Made by a program: the position numbers and the translations under genes. 64,000 bases of DNA, taken from assembly GCF_905171765.1 (NCBI RefSeq), contig NC_053391.1:268264771-268328770 (forward strand), in the 5' to 3' direction. This stretch comes from Bufo bufo (Eukaryota; Chordata; Amphibia; Anura; Bufonidae). This document shows positions 31,399-41,708 of the stretch, in pieces. Positions within the stretch are counted from its first letter, which is position 1. Each line of letters starts with the position of its first letter. Below the pieces are notes generated by a model. That model saw nothing but the letters and a program-made list of their open reading frames with translations, was not told the origin of the DNA and ran no database searches.

Positions 31399-34300
31399 GT
31401 ACCCCTCCTTCTACGAGTGGACTCCGGACACTCAGAGCCCACCTTCTCAGGATGGGACCTATGGAAAGCCCTGATGAGACGAGTGGCCTTAATGTCCGTC
31501 ACTGGGACCCACATCCTCTCCTCAGGACCATAACCCTCCTAATGAACGAGGTACTGGAGAGAACCGCGGACAACACGAGAATCCACAATCCTAGAGACCT
31601 GAAATTCAAGATTACCATCAACCACAATCGGAGGAGGAGGCAAAGACGAGGGTACAATAGGTTGGACATAAGGTTTTAATAAGGACTTCCAAGTCTGAGG
31701 AAGATCAAGACGGTAGGCAACAGGATTGATGACGGACAAGATTTTGTAAGGCCCAATAAACTTAGGACCCAACTTCCAGGAGGGAACCTTCAATTTGATA
31801 TTCTTAGTAGACAACCACACCAGATCACCAACATTCAGGTCCGGACCAGGCACACGTCTCTTATCCGCCACACGCTTATATCTCTCACTCATGCTCTTTA
31901 GATTATCCTGAATCTTTTGCCAAATCGATGACAAAGACGAGGAGAATCTGTCCTCATCAGGTAAACCAGAAGACCCCTCTCCAGAGAATGTCCCAAACTG
32001 CGGATGAAACCCATATGCACCAAAAAATGGCGACCTATCAGAGGACTCCTGACGACGGTTATTTAAAGCAAACTCAGCAAGGGACAAAAAAGAACACCAA
32101 TCCTCCTGATTCTCCGCCACAAAACAGCGCAGATATGTCTCCAGATTCTGATTGACGCGCTCTGTCTGACCATTCGACTGCGGGTGGAAAGCAGAAGAGA
32201 ATGACAACCGAACCCCCAAGCGAGAACAGAAAGCCTTCCAGAATCTGGAAACAAACTGTGTGCCCCTATCAGAGACATGTCTGAAGGAATACCATGCAAT
32301 TTGACAATGTGATCAATAAATGCCTGCGCCAGCGTCTTAGCATTGGGCAAGCCAGGAAAAGGAATGAAATGCACCATTTTGCTAAAACGGTCCACCACCA
32401 CCAGAATCACAGTCTCGGGTTCAGACGCTTGGCTGACTCCAAGTGGGCCAGATTCTTATGGTCAGTAAACACGGTAATAGGGTGTCTGGCTCCCTCTAGC
32501 CAATGGCGCCATTCCTCAAAAGCTAACTTGATGGCCAACAACTCCATATCTCCCACATCGTAATTTCTCTCTGCGGAGGAGAGTTTCTTCGAGAAAAAGG
32601 CACACGGTTGCCATTTGGCAGGAGAGGGACCCTGAGACAAGACCGCACCCACACCCACCTCAGAAGCATCAACCTCAACTATAAAGGGTAGAGAAATATA
32701 AGGTTGTACCAAGATGGGAGCGGAAGCAAAACTCTCCTTGATATTAGAAAAGGCCTTACGCGCCTCTACCGACCAGGAGGAAAAATCTAACCCCTTTCTA
32801 GTCATATCAGTGAGTGGTTTAACAACAGAGGAATAATTCAAAATAAACTTCCTGTAATAATTGGCAAAACCCAGAAAACGCATCAGCACCTTCTGATTCT
32901 CAGGAGGCTCCCACTCAAGCACAGCGCGGACCTTCTCGGGGTCCATGCGAAAACCAGAAGCGGAGAGAAGAAACCCCAGAAATTGAATTTCTGGAACCGC
33001 AAACACACATTTTTCCAGTTTCGCGTACAATTTATTCTCCCGCAGGATGAGCAAGACCTGACATAAATGTTCCTTATGAGTTTTGAAATCAGGAGAAAAA
33101 ATCAAAATGTCATCCAGATACCCTAATACAAATTTCCCCATTAAATGATAAAAAATGCTGTTCACAAAATGCTGAAAGACGGCTGGAGCATTCATCAAAC
33201 CAAAAGTCATAACCAAATTCTCAAAATGGCCCTCAGGGGTATTGAAGGCCGTCTTCCATTCGTCTCCTTCTCTGACCCTGACCAGGTTGTATGCCCCTCT
33301 TAGATCCAATTTGGAAAAAACTTTAGCCCCCACAATCTGGTTAAACAGGTCCGGGATCAGAGGAAGCGGATAAGGGTCACGAATTGTGATACTGTTCAGC
33401 TCCCTGAAATCCAGACATGGTCTTAAAGAACCATCTTTTTTCTTAACAAAGAAAAAAACAGCGGCAACAGGTGACTTCGAGGGTCGTATGTGTCCCTTTC
33501 TCAGACTCTCAGAGATATAAGCACGCATAGCGACCCTTTCAGGTTGGGAGAGATTGTATAAACGAGATTTAGGCAGCTTGGCGCTTGGGGTGAGATTAAT
33601 AGGGCAATCGTACTCCCTGTGAGGGGGCAATTCCTGAACACCACTCTCAGAAAACACATCCGAAAATTCAGAGAGAAAAGATGGTACAGTCTTAGTAGAA
33701 ACCTCTGAAACAGATGTCATGAGACAATTCTCTCTGCAAAAGTCACTCCAACCATTTATTTGCCTCGCTTGCCAATCAATGGTGGGGTTATGTTTAGTGA
33801 GCCAGGGTAGCCCCAACACTAGAGGAGTAGGCAACCCGTTTAGGACGAAACATGACACATCCTCAACATGAGTATCACTCACAATCAAACGGATATTGTG
33901 AACTATGCCCTTTAACGATTTCTGAGAAAGTGGAACGGAATTAATAGCAAAAACAGGTATATCCTTTCCCAAAGTGCATACCTGGAAACCATGAGTTATA
34001 GCAAATTGATTATCAATAAGATTGACAGTTGCTCCACTATCTACAAAAATCTCACAAAAAATATTCTTGCTCTCTAGCGCCACCTTGGCAGGTAGGACAA
34101 AACAGGAACTACAAGCAAACGGAAAACCTTCAACTTCCGCATCAACCTTGCCAATAGTAACAGATGGAACGTTTTTAGAGGATTTTTTTCTTTTTGTTTC
34201 TTTATTACTCTCAAAAAACTGCCTGAATCTCCTAGAAGGACAAACATTTGCCAAATGATTTATACCTCCACAACAGAAACAAACCTTCCCATGAGAGCTG

Positions 34301-35067
34301 AATCCTCTATTGTCAGAGGCAAGCAAATCCAGCTGCATGGGCCCCTGCTCAGAAGGGATTGAGAGCGACTGAGACCCCTGTGCACTGAATGAGACCGCCG
34401 CACTGTCCTTGGACTGAGTATGACAGGAAGGAGTGATCTCTCCTCTCTCTCTAAGACGCCTGTCAATACGAACGGCCCGAGACATGGCAGAGTCCAAGGA
34501 GGTAGGTCTCTCATGAAAGGCAAATGCATCTTTCAATCCCTCTGAAAGACCATGGCAAAATTGACTTCGGAGTGCAGCATCATTCCAACCAGTATCAGCT
34601 GCCCATCTCCGAAATTCTGAGCAGTATATCTCTGCGGATTGTTTACCCTGGCATAAAAGACGTAGTCTAGACTCAGTCAGAGCAATACGATCCGGATCAT
34701 CATATATCTGACCCAGGGCTAAAAAAAATTCATCCACTGAACGGAGGGGCCGTGCCCCCACCGGCAGCGGAAAGGCCCAAGACTGAGCGTTATCCCTGAG
34801 CAGCGAGATGATAATCCCCACCCTCCGCTCCTCATCACCAGAGGAATGGGGAAGTAAGCGAAAATGGAGTTTGCAAGCCTCTCTAAAACAAACAAAATTC
34901 TCACTACCCCCGGAGAACGTATCCGGAAGCGAGATTTTAGGCTCAGAACAAATTCCATGAACGCAAGCAGAAACGGTCACCTCAAACTGAGAGACAGTTT
35001 TCCGGAGATCTTCTACCTCCAGTGAAAGACCCTGCATGCGGTCAATCAAGGTTGAAACCGGATTCAT
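31341..35067 (-). pseudogene. Gypsy Gag-Pol polyprotein with deletion, frameshift and nonsense change
   Basis: It starts at 35067 (MNPVSTLIDRMQGLSLEVED). Order on the reverse strand: a Ty3-type Gag capsid (to about residue 220), one CCHC knuckle (CFCCGGINHLANVC), aspartic protease (FVDSGATVNLI), RT with active site YLDD, and RNase H up to HLESAKRLNPR. At 32407 the sequence jumps straight into the integrase core (TVILVVVDRFSK), deleting the rest of RNase H and the integrase zinc finger and shifting frame. A second shift lies near 32280, just before the second integrase aspartate. The integrase glutamate (NGQTERVNQ) and a chromodomain (FQVSRIVDSR) follow, the latter with a stop at the position of a conserved aromatic residue. 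The frame would end inside the 3' LTR at 31341. The 886-codon Gag-RT part (32407-35067) is open. Confidence 0.9.
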
Positions 35068-35094
35068 GCTTAAGACGGTTTTGGCGGTTTATAA

Positions 35095-35528
35095 TGTCAT
35101 GGAAGGTGTACAGAAAACTGCTCAGCCTATGCAAAAATCTCAATGGTAGATGATCGCATATCCTCGTACCTCGACTGTATAACACCTGAACACCCTATAA
35201 TAGTGAGGGGACACGACCACCGGCTCCCTACACTTGATACGGAGGGAGTCAGGGTCACCTGAGATCCAGCAAACAGGGAAATACAAATGAATGAACAAAA
35301 CTTATCTGTAGAAGACTCAGTAGTAGCATCCAGCATGTATACACTCCAGGAAGTTGTATAAACCGCAAAGTGATGCAGTATGGGAATTTAAAGGGATGTA
35401 ATCAGTGCAACTACATGACAGCTGAGAGAGGCTAACGAGATGAGAAAATGAAAGCAAAACAAAAGGAACCTCAAGGAGGAGGTTCTGAAGGACGTCTGTC
35501 AGAGCTTCTCAGATGTCTGGTGGTGACA
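35095..35528 (-). repeat. Gypsy 5' LTR (434 bp)
   Basis: This is the 5' LTR with respect to the reverse-strand coding sequence. It lacks the segment present at about 30898-30985 of its partner. The gag start codon is only about 28 bp inside it. Confidence 0.92.
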
Positions 35529-35740
35529 ATCTGCCAAAGCAATTCCTACTCCCATTCCAGATTAAAAAAATTGCACCAATATAACGGGTCCAGAAAATAA
35601 TATTATTACTCCTCCAGACATGATGGTCTGGGAACACATGTTTATCTTCCCACCAGCCCAGGAAGAGATTAGCATAGGTGGGGGCACATGGTCTCCCCAT
35701 AGCTGTCCCCCTGAGCTGGTGGTATCGTTCCCATATCTTT
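35529..35740 (-). pseudogene. PLE-3 RT core fragment
   Basis: The reverse frame contains YHQLRGTAMGRPCAPTYANL, a highly conserved PLE RT block, then FWTRYIGAIFLIWNG at the active site. The normally conserved YxDD reads YIGA, so the catalytic aspartates are lost. Upstream (above 35740) the sequence turns into the inverted terminal repeat. The 35529-35533 ATCTG is the gypsy target duplication. Confidence 0.8.
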
Positions 35741-35799
35741 GTCTATCTATTAGTTTGTTCCTCTCTACAATTTTTCTATATATCTTTTCTGCCTTATCA

Positions 35800-35840
35800 C
35801 CCCCTGATGAACCGCCAGGTGCAGGTAAAACGCGTTGGGG
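35800..35840 (+). ncRNA. Near-complete hammerhead ribozyme motif (PLE-3)
   Basis: Stem I CCCC (35800-35803) pairs with GGGG (35837-35840). The core CTGATGA is at 35804-35810, stem II ACC...GGT, then AAA in place of GAA (35827-35829), ACGCGT at 35830-35835 and T at the cleavage position. Only the catalytic guanine (G12) is replaced. It lies on the strand opposite to the PLE-3 coding strand, in the inverted terminal copy. Confidence 0.6.
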
Positions 35841-36190
35841 TCTTATTCCATTTTTTTCCGTTTATTTTCTCCTTCATACCTATTAGGGGCCATCTGTGCC
35901 CCATCTGATATGTATCATATTCATTATTATCATACATTGATTTAGGGTCAAAATAGAGTAAGGATCCGGTTTAGGTACGAGGACAGGGAACCTCTACCAT
36001 CAGGGGGTGTCCCTGGGCATAGGACCATTTAGGGTGTTACAGGGATAGTTTCCCCTTATCCCCCTCTCCTGATTTCTATACCATTTTTATCTTCCTATTT
36101 TTGCTTCTTTTTTCGTTTTGGTGGGAGTCTCCCCTGATATTTCTGGGGCAATTTTTTCTCATTTACCCGTCTATGATTTATAATAAAGTT

Positions 36191-37300
36191 CAACTGGATC
36201 AACACAGCCTTGTATTAGCAAGGGTGTACCTCCTTAATATATATACCAACAAAAGAGAACCGGTACTAAATGATACCCAATAAAATAAATCTTTATTATG
36301 ACATGAAAACATACAGACAAATACACATTTGCAGAGACCATACAGAGTGCCTGCAGGGGCAGTCCACAATGACACCGCTACCAACTGATATTAAATCACT
36401 AATGAGCCCACAATCTCAGTGTGGGGACGCTGTGTATAATGTGTCTAGACCAGCATATAATATAAAAGCTGTCTCTAGCTATAAACACAGCTACCTATAG
36501 CTATAAATACATCTGGTATGGATATACAGAGGGCATAGGTGACATCTATATGATCTGACCTGTACAGTATAAACAATTCAGCATATCACAATGATGCCAT
36601 ACAACGATGCTACATTGTATGCATCGAAGCGGTCAGAATCTCCTTCTTACCCGATATCCAGTGGTGTATGTGTGGGCTGTCTCTGTCTGGCGTAGTCCTC
36701 GACGCACGTTTCGCTAATGCTTCATCAGGAGGATTTCCTTTCTAATGGCTAAGGAGGTCTTTTAAATGGCTGGTGGCCAATGGCTGGGTTTCCTCACTTC
36801 ATGTGTTCTTTTTACTATTGATTTCATGTGCGGCGCATCGCGTAATCATCAGATTCGGGTATTGAAGGGACTTCCGCCCTTCCGTCTGCGCGATCCAAGT
36901 GAGGGCAGACAACGTCTGACGTCACAGGGATCTCACCTGACAGGACGGCGCAAGTCCTCCCATCTGTGATCCGTGATGCGCACCGAAATCACTGTGTTTT
37001 TTAACTAAGTGTATGGGTGAGTGGAGATCTTTCCTGGTCTTAATATATCTGTTACTTTCATCAATCTCCCATCTTTTTAATATATTAAAATAAAAGGCGA
37101 TATGCTTAGTCATTGGATATTCCGGTATCGGAGACTCAAACCGCTTCGATGTCATTCACAAATATCCCCACATCACAATGCAATACCAATGCAATAATTA
37201 CATGATTGTATATTAGTGTGTCAGAGGAAATCTATAGGTGTATAGTTATATAGGGGGACATATCAATATATGTATGATATCACCAGTATAGTGTCTATTA
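36191..37300 (-). mobile_element. PLE terminal-repeat fragment with hammerhead
   Basis: It abuts PLE-3. On the reverse strand it has a GC-richer leader (about 36960-36830), the hammerhead at 36733-36696, and a tail with AATAAAGATTTATTTTATTG (about 36297-36278). There is no RT coding. The organisation matches PLE terminal repeats elsewhere in the window. The outer limit near 37300 is approximate. Confidence 0.55.
36696..36733 (-). ncRNA. Hammerhead ribozyme, type I, complete core
   Basis: On the reverse strand: stem I TCCTC / GAGGA (36733-36729 with 36700-36696), core CTGATGA (36728-36722), a very short stem II around AGCATTAGC, GAA, stem III ACG-TG-CGT, and C at the cleavage position. All core bases are present. 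Stem II is only two pairs, so activity may be weak. Confidence 0.7.
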
Positions 37301-38237
37301 ATATGTGTCAATAGAAGGGGGGGGGGTATGTATGCATATGTATAAGTCAACCATGCATTCACATGGTGTACACATACATATGCATAAATCAAGCATGCAT
37401 TCACATCCCACACATGTATCATGTATTTATATATCCATGTGCAGTGGATCAGAGTTGTAGTATTGGATGGGAGGCTGTACCCATGTATATTTCACTATTA
37501 TCGAATAAAGTCAATTATATCATGCCAATTATTGGCCTAGAATCGAATATATCATAACTGATATTACAGATTTCAATAATTGTTATATTGTAACAGCGTC
37601 CCCAACTTAGATGTCTTAGCAACCTCAAAGCATCTGCATGTGGTTGTCAGTGTACATGTGGTAGATGTGGACATGCAGGGCAGTACATTATCTGTCCCAG
37701 GTGGCCTCACCTGGAAGGCGACTCTGCCCATCCCACAGTCTATAACATCATACCAGGTCTGTTTTTAAAGTGTCAGGTGCATATTATAGTTAGAGTGCAT
37801 ATATCTTACCATCAATACAGAATATAAATAGATGCATTACATGATTGGTGCCAATTCCATTATTACAACCATTTAAAGTGTCATGTGCATATACAGTACA
37901 AAGTTCAAGTGAGTTTATCCTACCATCAATGCAATAAATACTTTTTATATAATTAGTGCTTATACTTTATGTACAATTGTTATCTATTCCATAATTTCAG
38001 AGTATCCAAAATAATATTACATTTCAGTATTAACAATCAATACCTATATATTTAAATACTAACATCTAGTGCATCCGTGTTAAAATACTACCATTAAGTG
38101 CATATATATCTCCACTAGTTACTATCAATAGATTAAAGTGCTAATTGGTATCTATAAGATAAAAAATATATTTGGTACATATTTCCAAAAATTGTTTAGT
38201 GGGTTATTAACATTCTCTCTTTTTCAAAGGCGATGCT
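37301..38237. other. AT-rich sequence with loose tandem repeats
   Basis: There is no gene. Two diverged copies of a unit of about 108 bp start AAAGTGTCAGGTGCATAT (about 37767) and AAAGTGTCATGTGCATAT (about 37875), and weaker echoes continue to about 38130. A short segment 37595-37745 is less AT-rich without recognisable coding. This is the DNA into which the 38253 element inserted. Confidence 0.5.
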
Positions 38238-38586
38238 TCTATCTTATCTATTTAAAAGAAAGGGGAGAGAAAAGAGAAAGGAGGCCACGCCTCGTGTGTG
38301 TGGCTGTATTTATGGTCTTATTGCACTATATACAAGAAGCGCTTACCATATGTTGTTGTGTGGAGCCACAACAACTGTAAAATGCTTGTGCTGGTATTCT
38401 CCCGTCCAGCATGCGGGGTCCTGTACTGCTGCCAAAGGTTCCTTTTTCTCTGCCCCAGGTGTGGCGAGAGAAATAAGTATTGGAGATAAAAAGTAGTGGT
38501 TTTTCTGAACCTTTTTTACGGCGCTGAAAACAGGAGGCAAGTTCTCATAAAATGTTGTAAAAAAAGGAAAGTAGCTATTTATTCTT

Positions 38587-38631
38587 TTGTCAACGCGTTT
38601 CAAGGGCGCACAGCCCTCTTCATCAGGACAA
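38587..38631 (-). ncRNA. Hammerhead ribozyme, type I, left arm
   Basis: On the reverse strand: stem I TTGTC / GACAA, core CTGATGA (38626-38620), stem II AGGGC-TGTGC-GCCCT with a bulge near the core, GAA, then the self-complementary ACGCGT and T at the cleavage site. It is identical to the motif at 41547-41591. The two-base loop of a stem III built from ACGCGT is too tight for a good monomer. Such PLE hammerheads are thought to work as dimers. Confidence 0.8.
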
Positions 38632-39109
38632 TAAAAGCATATGTTAAGTCGTCTTAAAACATCGTCTTTTAAAAAGGATTTTGGCGCGCAGGCCAGTGGT
38701 TTGCTGGGCGGGGAGCTGGTGTGCATGACGTTATTCGTGACGTCACGTGGAGAAACGCCCATAGTTGTCTGACTGTCACTGGGGATTTAGTGATCGCTAT
38801 TGTATAATGGCTGATTATTATCTATATGGTATGCGTGACTTTAGATTGGTGTTTGTATGTGCTGGCCGTCTTGTCATGTTAGGGTGGTATGCGGCATGTT
38901 TCAAATCCAAAATCTGGTGTTGTGTGTATATTGAGCTGCTGACAGCACTGTAAAGTAGGGGGGATCAGTACTTGGTAGTGCTCTAAATACCTGCAGGTGG
39001 AAGACTATGGTAGCGCTATAATTTACTGTAAATGACAGCATGGTAAGGTAGGAGGGTCCGTCCTGGGTTGCGCACTAGAGTACTGTAGGTGGCGAACTAT
39101 GTTGGCGCT

Positions 39110-39759
39110 TGTCACGAGGGTGTCAAGAACCACGCCTGACTCCGTTATACCCGGGGTCAGGAAGTCGCAGCGGTTGGCTGCGCGCTCTATGTAAGATAGG
39201 GCTGTTTCCTTATGGTAGCTTTCTGGGTTTGCTTTGCAAACCCTTTTTGGCTCACTCAGGGATCCGTAGCTCCTTCTCCTCAGCTGTTCCTTGTCCAGCA
39301 CTCCCAACCTCCTTATATTCCCCTCTCACACTTCTCTGGTTGCCAGATATAGAGCTTCCTGCCTGGACTTCTATACTGACCCTCTGGAGCTGTGTTGCTG
39401 CGTTCTCTGGTTGTTGGTCCAGAACGTTACCCTCCGGATCCCTGTTGGACCTTTGTGGTCTGCTGTGGTCGCCCACCTGGGTGTATGTGTTTGTCTGTAT
39501 TGTCTGTCCTCTCCCTGGTGTTTCCCTCTTAGTGTCAGTGGTGCGGACTAGCGATCCCACCGGCCCGTTGACTATCTAGGGCTCATTTTAGGGAAAGCCA
39601 GGGTTTAGGCACGTGATCGCCGCACGGGTGAGGAACCCGTCTAGGGACGTCAGGGCAGTCAGGTGCCAGCCGCAAGGTGAGTCAGGGGTCACCACCTTTC
39701 CCTCTCCCTTGGGCAGGGCTTTCCCTTTTCCCTCCCTGCGCGTGACGCCGGTCATTACA
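39110..39759. mobile_element. Solo LTR (650 bp) in the left arm
   Basis: It begins TGTCACGAGGG and ends GTCATTACA, flanked by GCGCT (39105-39109) and GCACT (39760-39764), a 5-bp duplication with one change. The right arm of the host palindrome shows the uninterrupted site (AGCGCCAAC at 41069). TG...CA ends and a 5-bp duplication fit a Ty3/gypsy or similar LTR left after LTR-LTR recombination. It differs from the LTRs at 30870. Orientation and family are not determined. Confidence 0.85.
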
Positions 39760-40540
39760 GCACTATGCTTTACTGTAAGTAGCAGGCTATGGTGTGCTGC
39801 TAGATTTCAAGGTGATCGATGTTCTTATGGGTGAGCAGATCTGGCACTAGGTGGCAGCGGGGAAGGCGCATCACAGGTAGCCCTATTTTTTGTGGACACA
39901 GCAGTGTCCCGGTGTTTATTTTCTTATGGATGGAAGGTGTATCTTTTGGGATTGTTTTTAGGATTTTTGAACAGGTTCAATAGGAGTGTGGTGGTTATTT
40001 TTAGTTAGGAGTTGCATTTTTTAGGCTCATGGTTCTATCTTATCATGTTTTGTATGGTCATATTTTATTTTAATGTTAATGGGTATTCGAGTGGGAGAAA
40101 GTGATGTTTGTTCCTAGTATTCTGGTTTTTCGGCAATGGATCTGTAAGCTGCAGGTCATCGGTTGTGGTCTGTAGACAGGTCTAGGGATGGGTAATGTTC
40201 GCCTCGGTGCGCCGGTCTGGCACTTGTCGAAAGGAGAGGAGGGGAGGGGGGGAAGGAGGGAATACACTGTTGGTCAGTTTTGATGTTTTTTTTTTTTTTT
40301 AAATAGCGATCACATATTTACAAAATACAACTTCCCTTCCTCTCTGTTGCAACATCGTTTTCTACACAATAAACGCTAAATACAGCGACACTACCTGCGG
40401 ACGATATGGCTACTGCCGGCCGTCTTCAGCCCTGAATGCTAGCAATAACACAATCTACAAAAAACTAATAAACAGAAAAAAGAAAAAAATATTAATATTT
40501 AAAAAAAAAAACACATCAAAACTGACCAACAGTGTATTCC

Positions 40541-40592
40541 CTCCCCCCCCCCCCCCCCCCCCCCCCCCACCCCCCCCCCCCCCCCCCCCCCC
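40541..40592 (+). repeat. Poly(C) tract, about 50 bp
   Basis: Two runs of about 27 and 23 C are separated by one A. The mirrored place in the left arm (about 40227-40259) is a shorter impure G-rich stretch, so this arm has expanded or is mis-assembled. Confidence 0.85.
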
Positions 40593-41546
40593 TCCTCTCC
40601 TTTCGACAAGTGCCAGACCGGCGCACCGAGGTGAACATTACCCATCCCTGGACCTGTCTACAGACCACAACCGATGACCTGCAGCTTACAGATCCATTGC
40701 CAAAAAACCAGAATACTAGGAACAAACATCACTTTCTCCCACTTGAATACCCATTAACATTAAAATAAAATATGACCATACAAAACATGATAAGATAGAA
40801 CCATGGGCCTAAAAAATGCAACTCCTAACTAAAAATAACCACCACACTCCTATTGAACCTGATCAAAAATCCTAAAAACAATCCCAAAAGATACACCTTC
40901 CATCCATAAGAAAATAAACACCGGGACACTGCTGTGTCCACAAAAAATAGGGCTACCTGTGATGCGCCTTCCCCGCTGCCACCTAGTGCCAGATCTGCTC
41001 ACCCATAAGAACATCGATCACCTTGAAATCTAGCAGCACACCATAGCCTGCTACTTACAGTAAAGCATAGCGCCAACATAGTTCGCCACCTACAGTACTC
41101 TAGTGCGCAACCCAGGACGGACCCTCCTACCTTACCATGCTGTCATTCACAGTAAATTATAGCGCTACCATAGTCCGCCACCTGCAGGTATTTAGAGCAC
41201 TACCAAGTACTGATCCCCCCTACTTTACAGTGCTGTCAGCAGCTCAATATACACACAACACCAGATTTTGGATTTGAAACATGCCGCATACCACCCTAAC
41301 ATGACAAGACGGCCAGCACATACAAACACCAATCTAAAGTCACGCATACCATATAGATAACAATCAGCCATTATACAATAGCGATCACTAAATCCCCAGT
41401 GACAGTCAGACAACTATGGGCGTTTCTCCACGTGACGTCACGAATAACGTCATGCACACCAGCTCCCCGCCCATCAAACCACTGGCCTGCGCGCCAAAAT
41501 CCTTTTTAAAAGACGATGTTTTAAGACGACTTAACCATTGCTTTTA

Positions 41547-41591
41547 TTGTCCTGATGAAGAGGGCTGTGCGCCCTTGAAACGCGTTGACAA
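41547..41591 (+). ncRNA. Hammerhead ribozyme, type I, right arm
   Basis: Stem I TTGTC (41547-41551) / GACAA (41587-41591), core CTGATGA (41552-41558), stem II around AGGGC...GCCCT, GAA (41577-41579), ACGCGT (41580-41585) and T41586 as the predicted cleavage nucleotide. All core positions match the type I consensus. Confidence 0.8.
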
Positions 41592-41708
41592 AAGAATAAA
41601 TAGCTACTTTCCTTTTTTTACAACATTTTATGAGAACTTGCCTCCTGTTTTCAGCGCCGTAAAAAAGGTTCAGAAAAACCACTACTTTTTATCTCTATCT
41701 TATCTATT

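Larger units (their letters stand above)
30870..35528 (-). mobile_element. Ty3/gypsy chromovirus-type LTR retrotransposon
   Basis: Complete LTR to LTR: 30870-31398 and 35095-35528, both starting TGTCA and ending TGGTGACA, flanked by the identical 5-bp duplication ATCTG (30865-30869, 35529-35533). The reverse-strand gag-pol lies between. A polypurine tract (AGAAGGAGGGG on the reverse strand) sits just upstream of the 3' LTR. I do not recognise a standard tRNA primer site after the 5' LTR. The internal region is about 3.7 kb, shortened by a pol deletion. Confidence 0.93.
29770..36190 (-). mobile_element. PLE-3 in reverse orientation, split by gypsy
   Basis: Coding parts lie at 30098-30864 and 35529-35740 on the reverse strand. 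The element is flanked by inverted copies of one terminal sequence (about 29848-30112 and 35926-36180; the shared block includes AGGGACACCCCCTGATGG). PLEs often carry an inverted partial copy at one end. The gypsy element entered the RT domain, and removing it with one ATCTG restores the RT sequence. Confidence 0.8.
38253..41693. mobile_element. Palindromic, coding-less PLE-like element with two hammerheads
   Basis: It is flanked by a perfect 15-bp duplication, TCTATCTTATCTATT, at 38238-38252 and 41694-41708. The left arm (38483-40290, interrupted by a 650-bp solo LTR) is the reverse complement of the right arm (about 40510-41691). Coordinates mirror exactly: paired positions sum to 80178 outside the LTR and 80833 inside it. 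Each arm has a complete hammerhead motif near its outer end, facing outward. 38253-38482 is outside the palindrome. No RT, endonuclease or other domain is seen; a 62-codon frame mirrored in both arms (38765-38953, 41225-41413) resembles nothing I know. The ribozyme, variable-length duplication and inverted terminal copies point to a PLE-derived non-autonomous element. Confidence 0.75.

Noticed and set aside
38765..38953. 62-codon ORF MSDCHWGFSDRYCIM... as a gene
   Set aside because: It is mirrored in the other arm simply because the arms are palindromic, and it has no recognisable domain.
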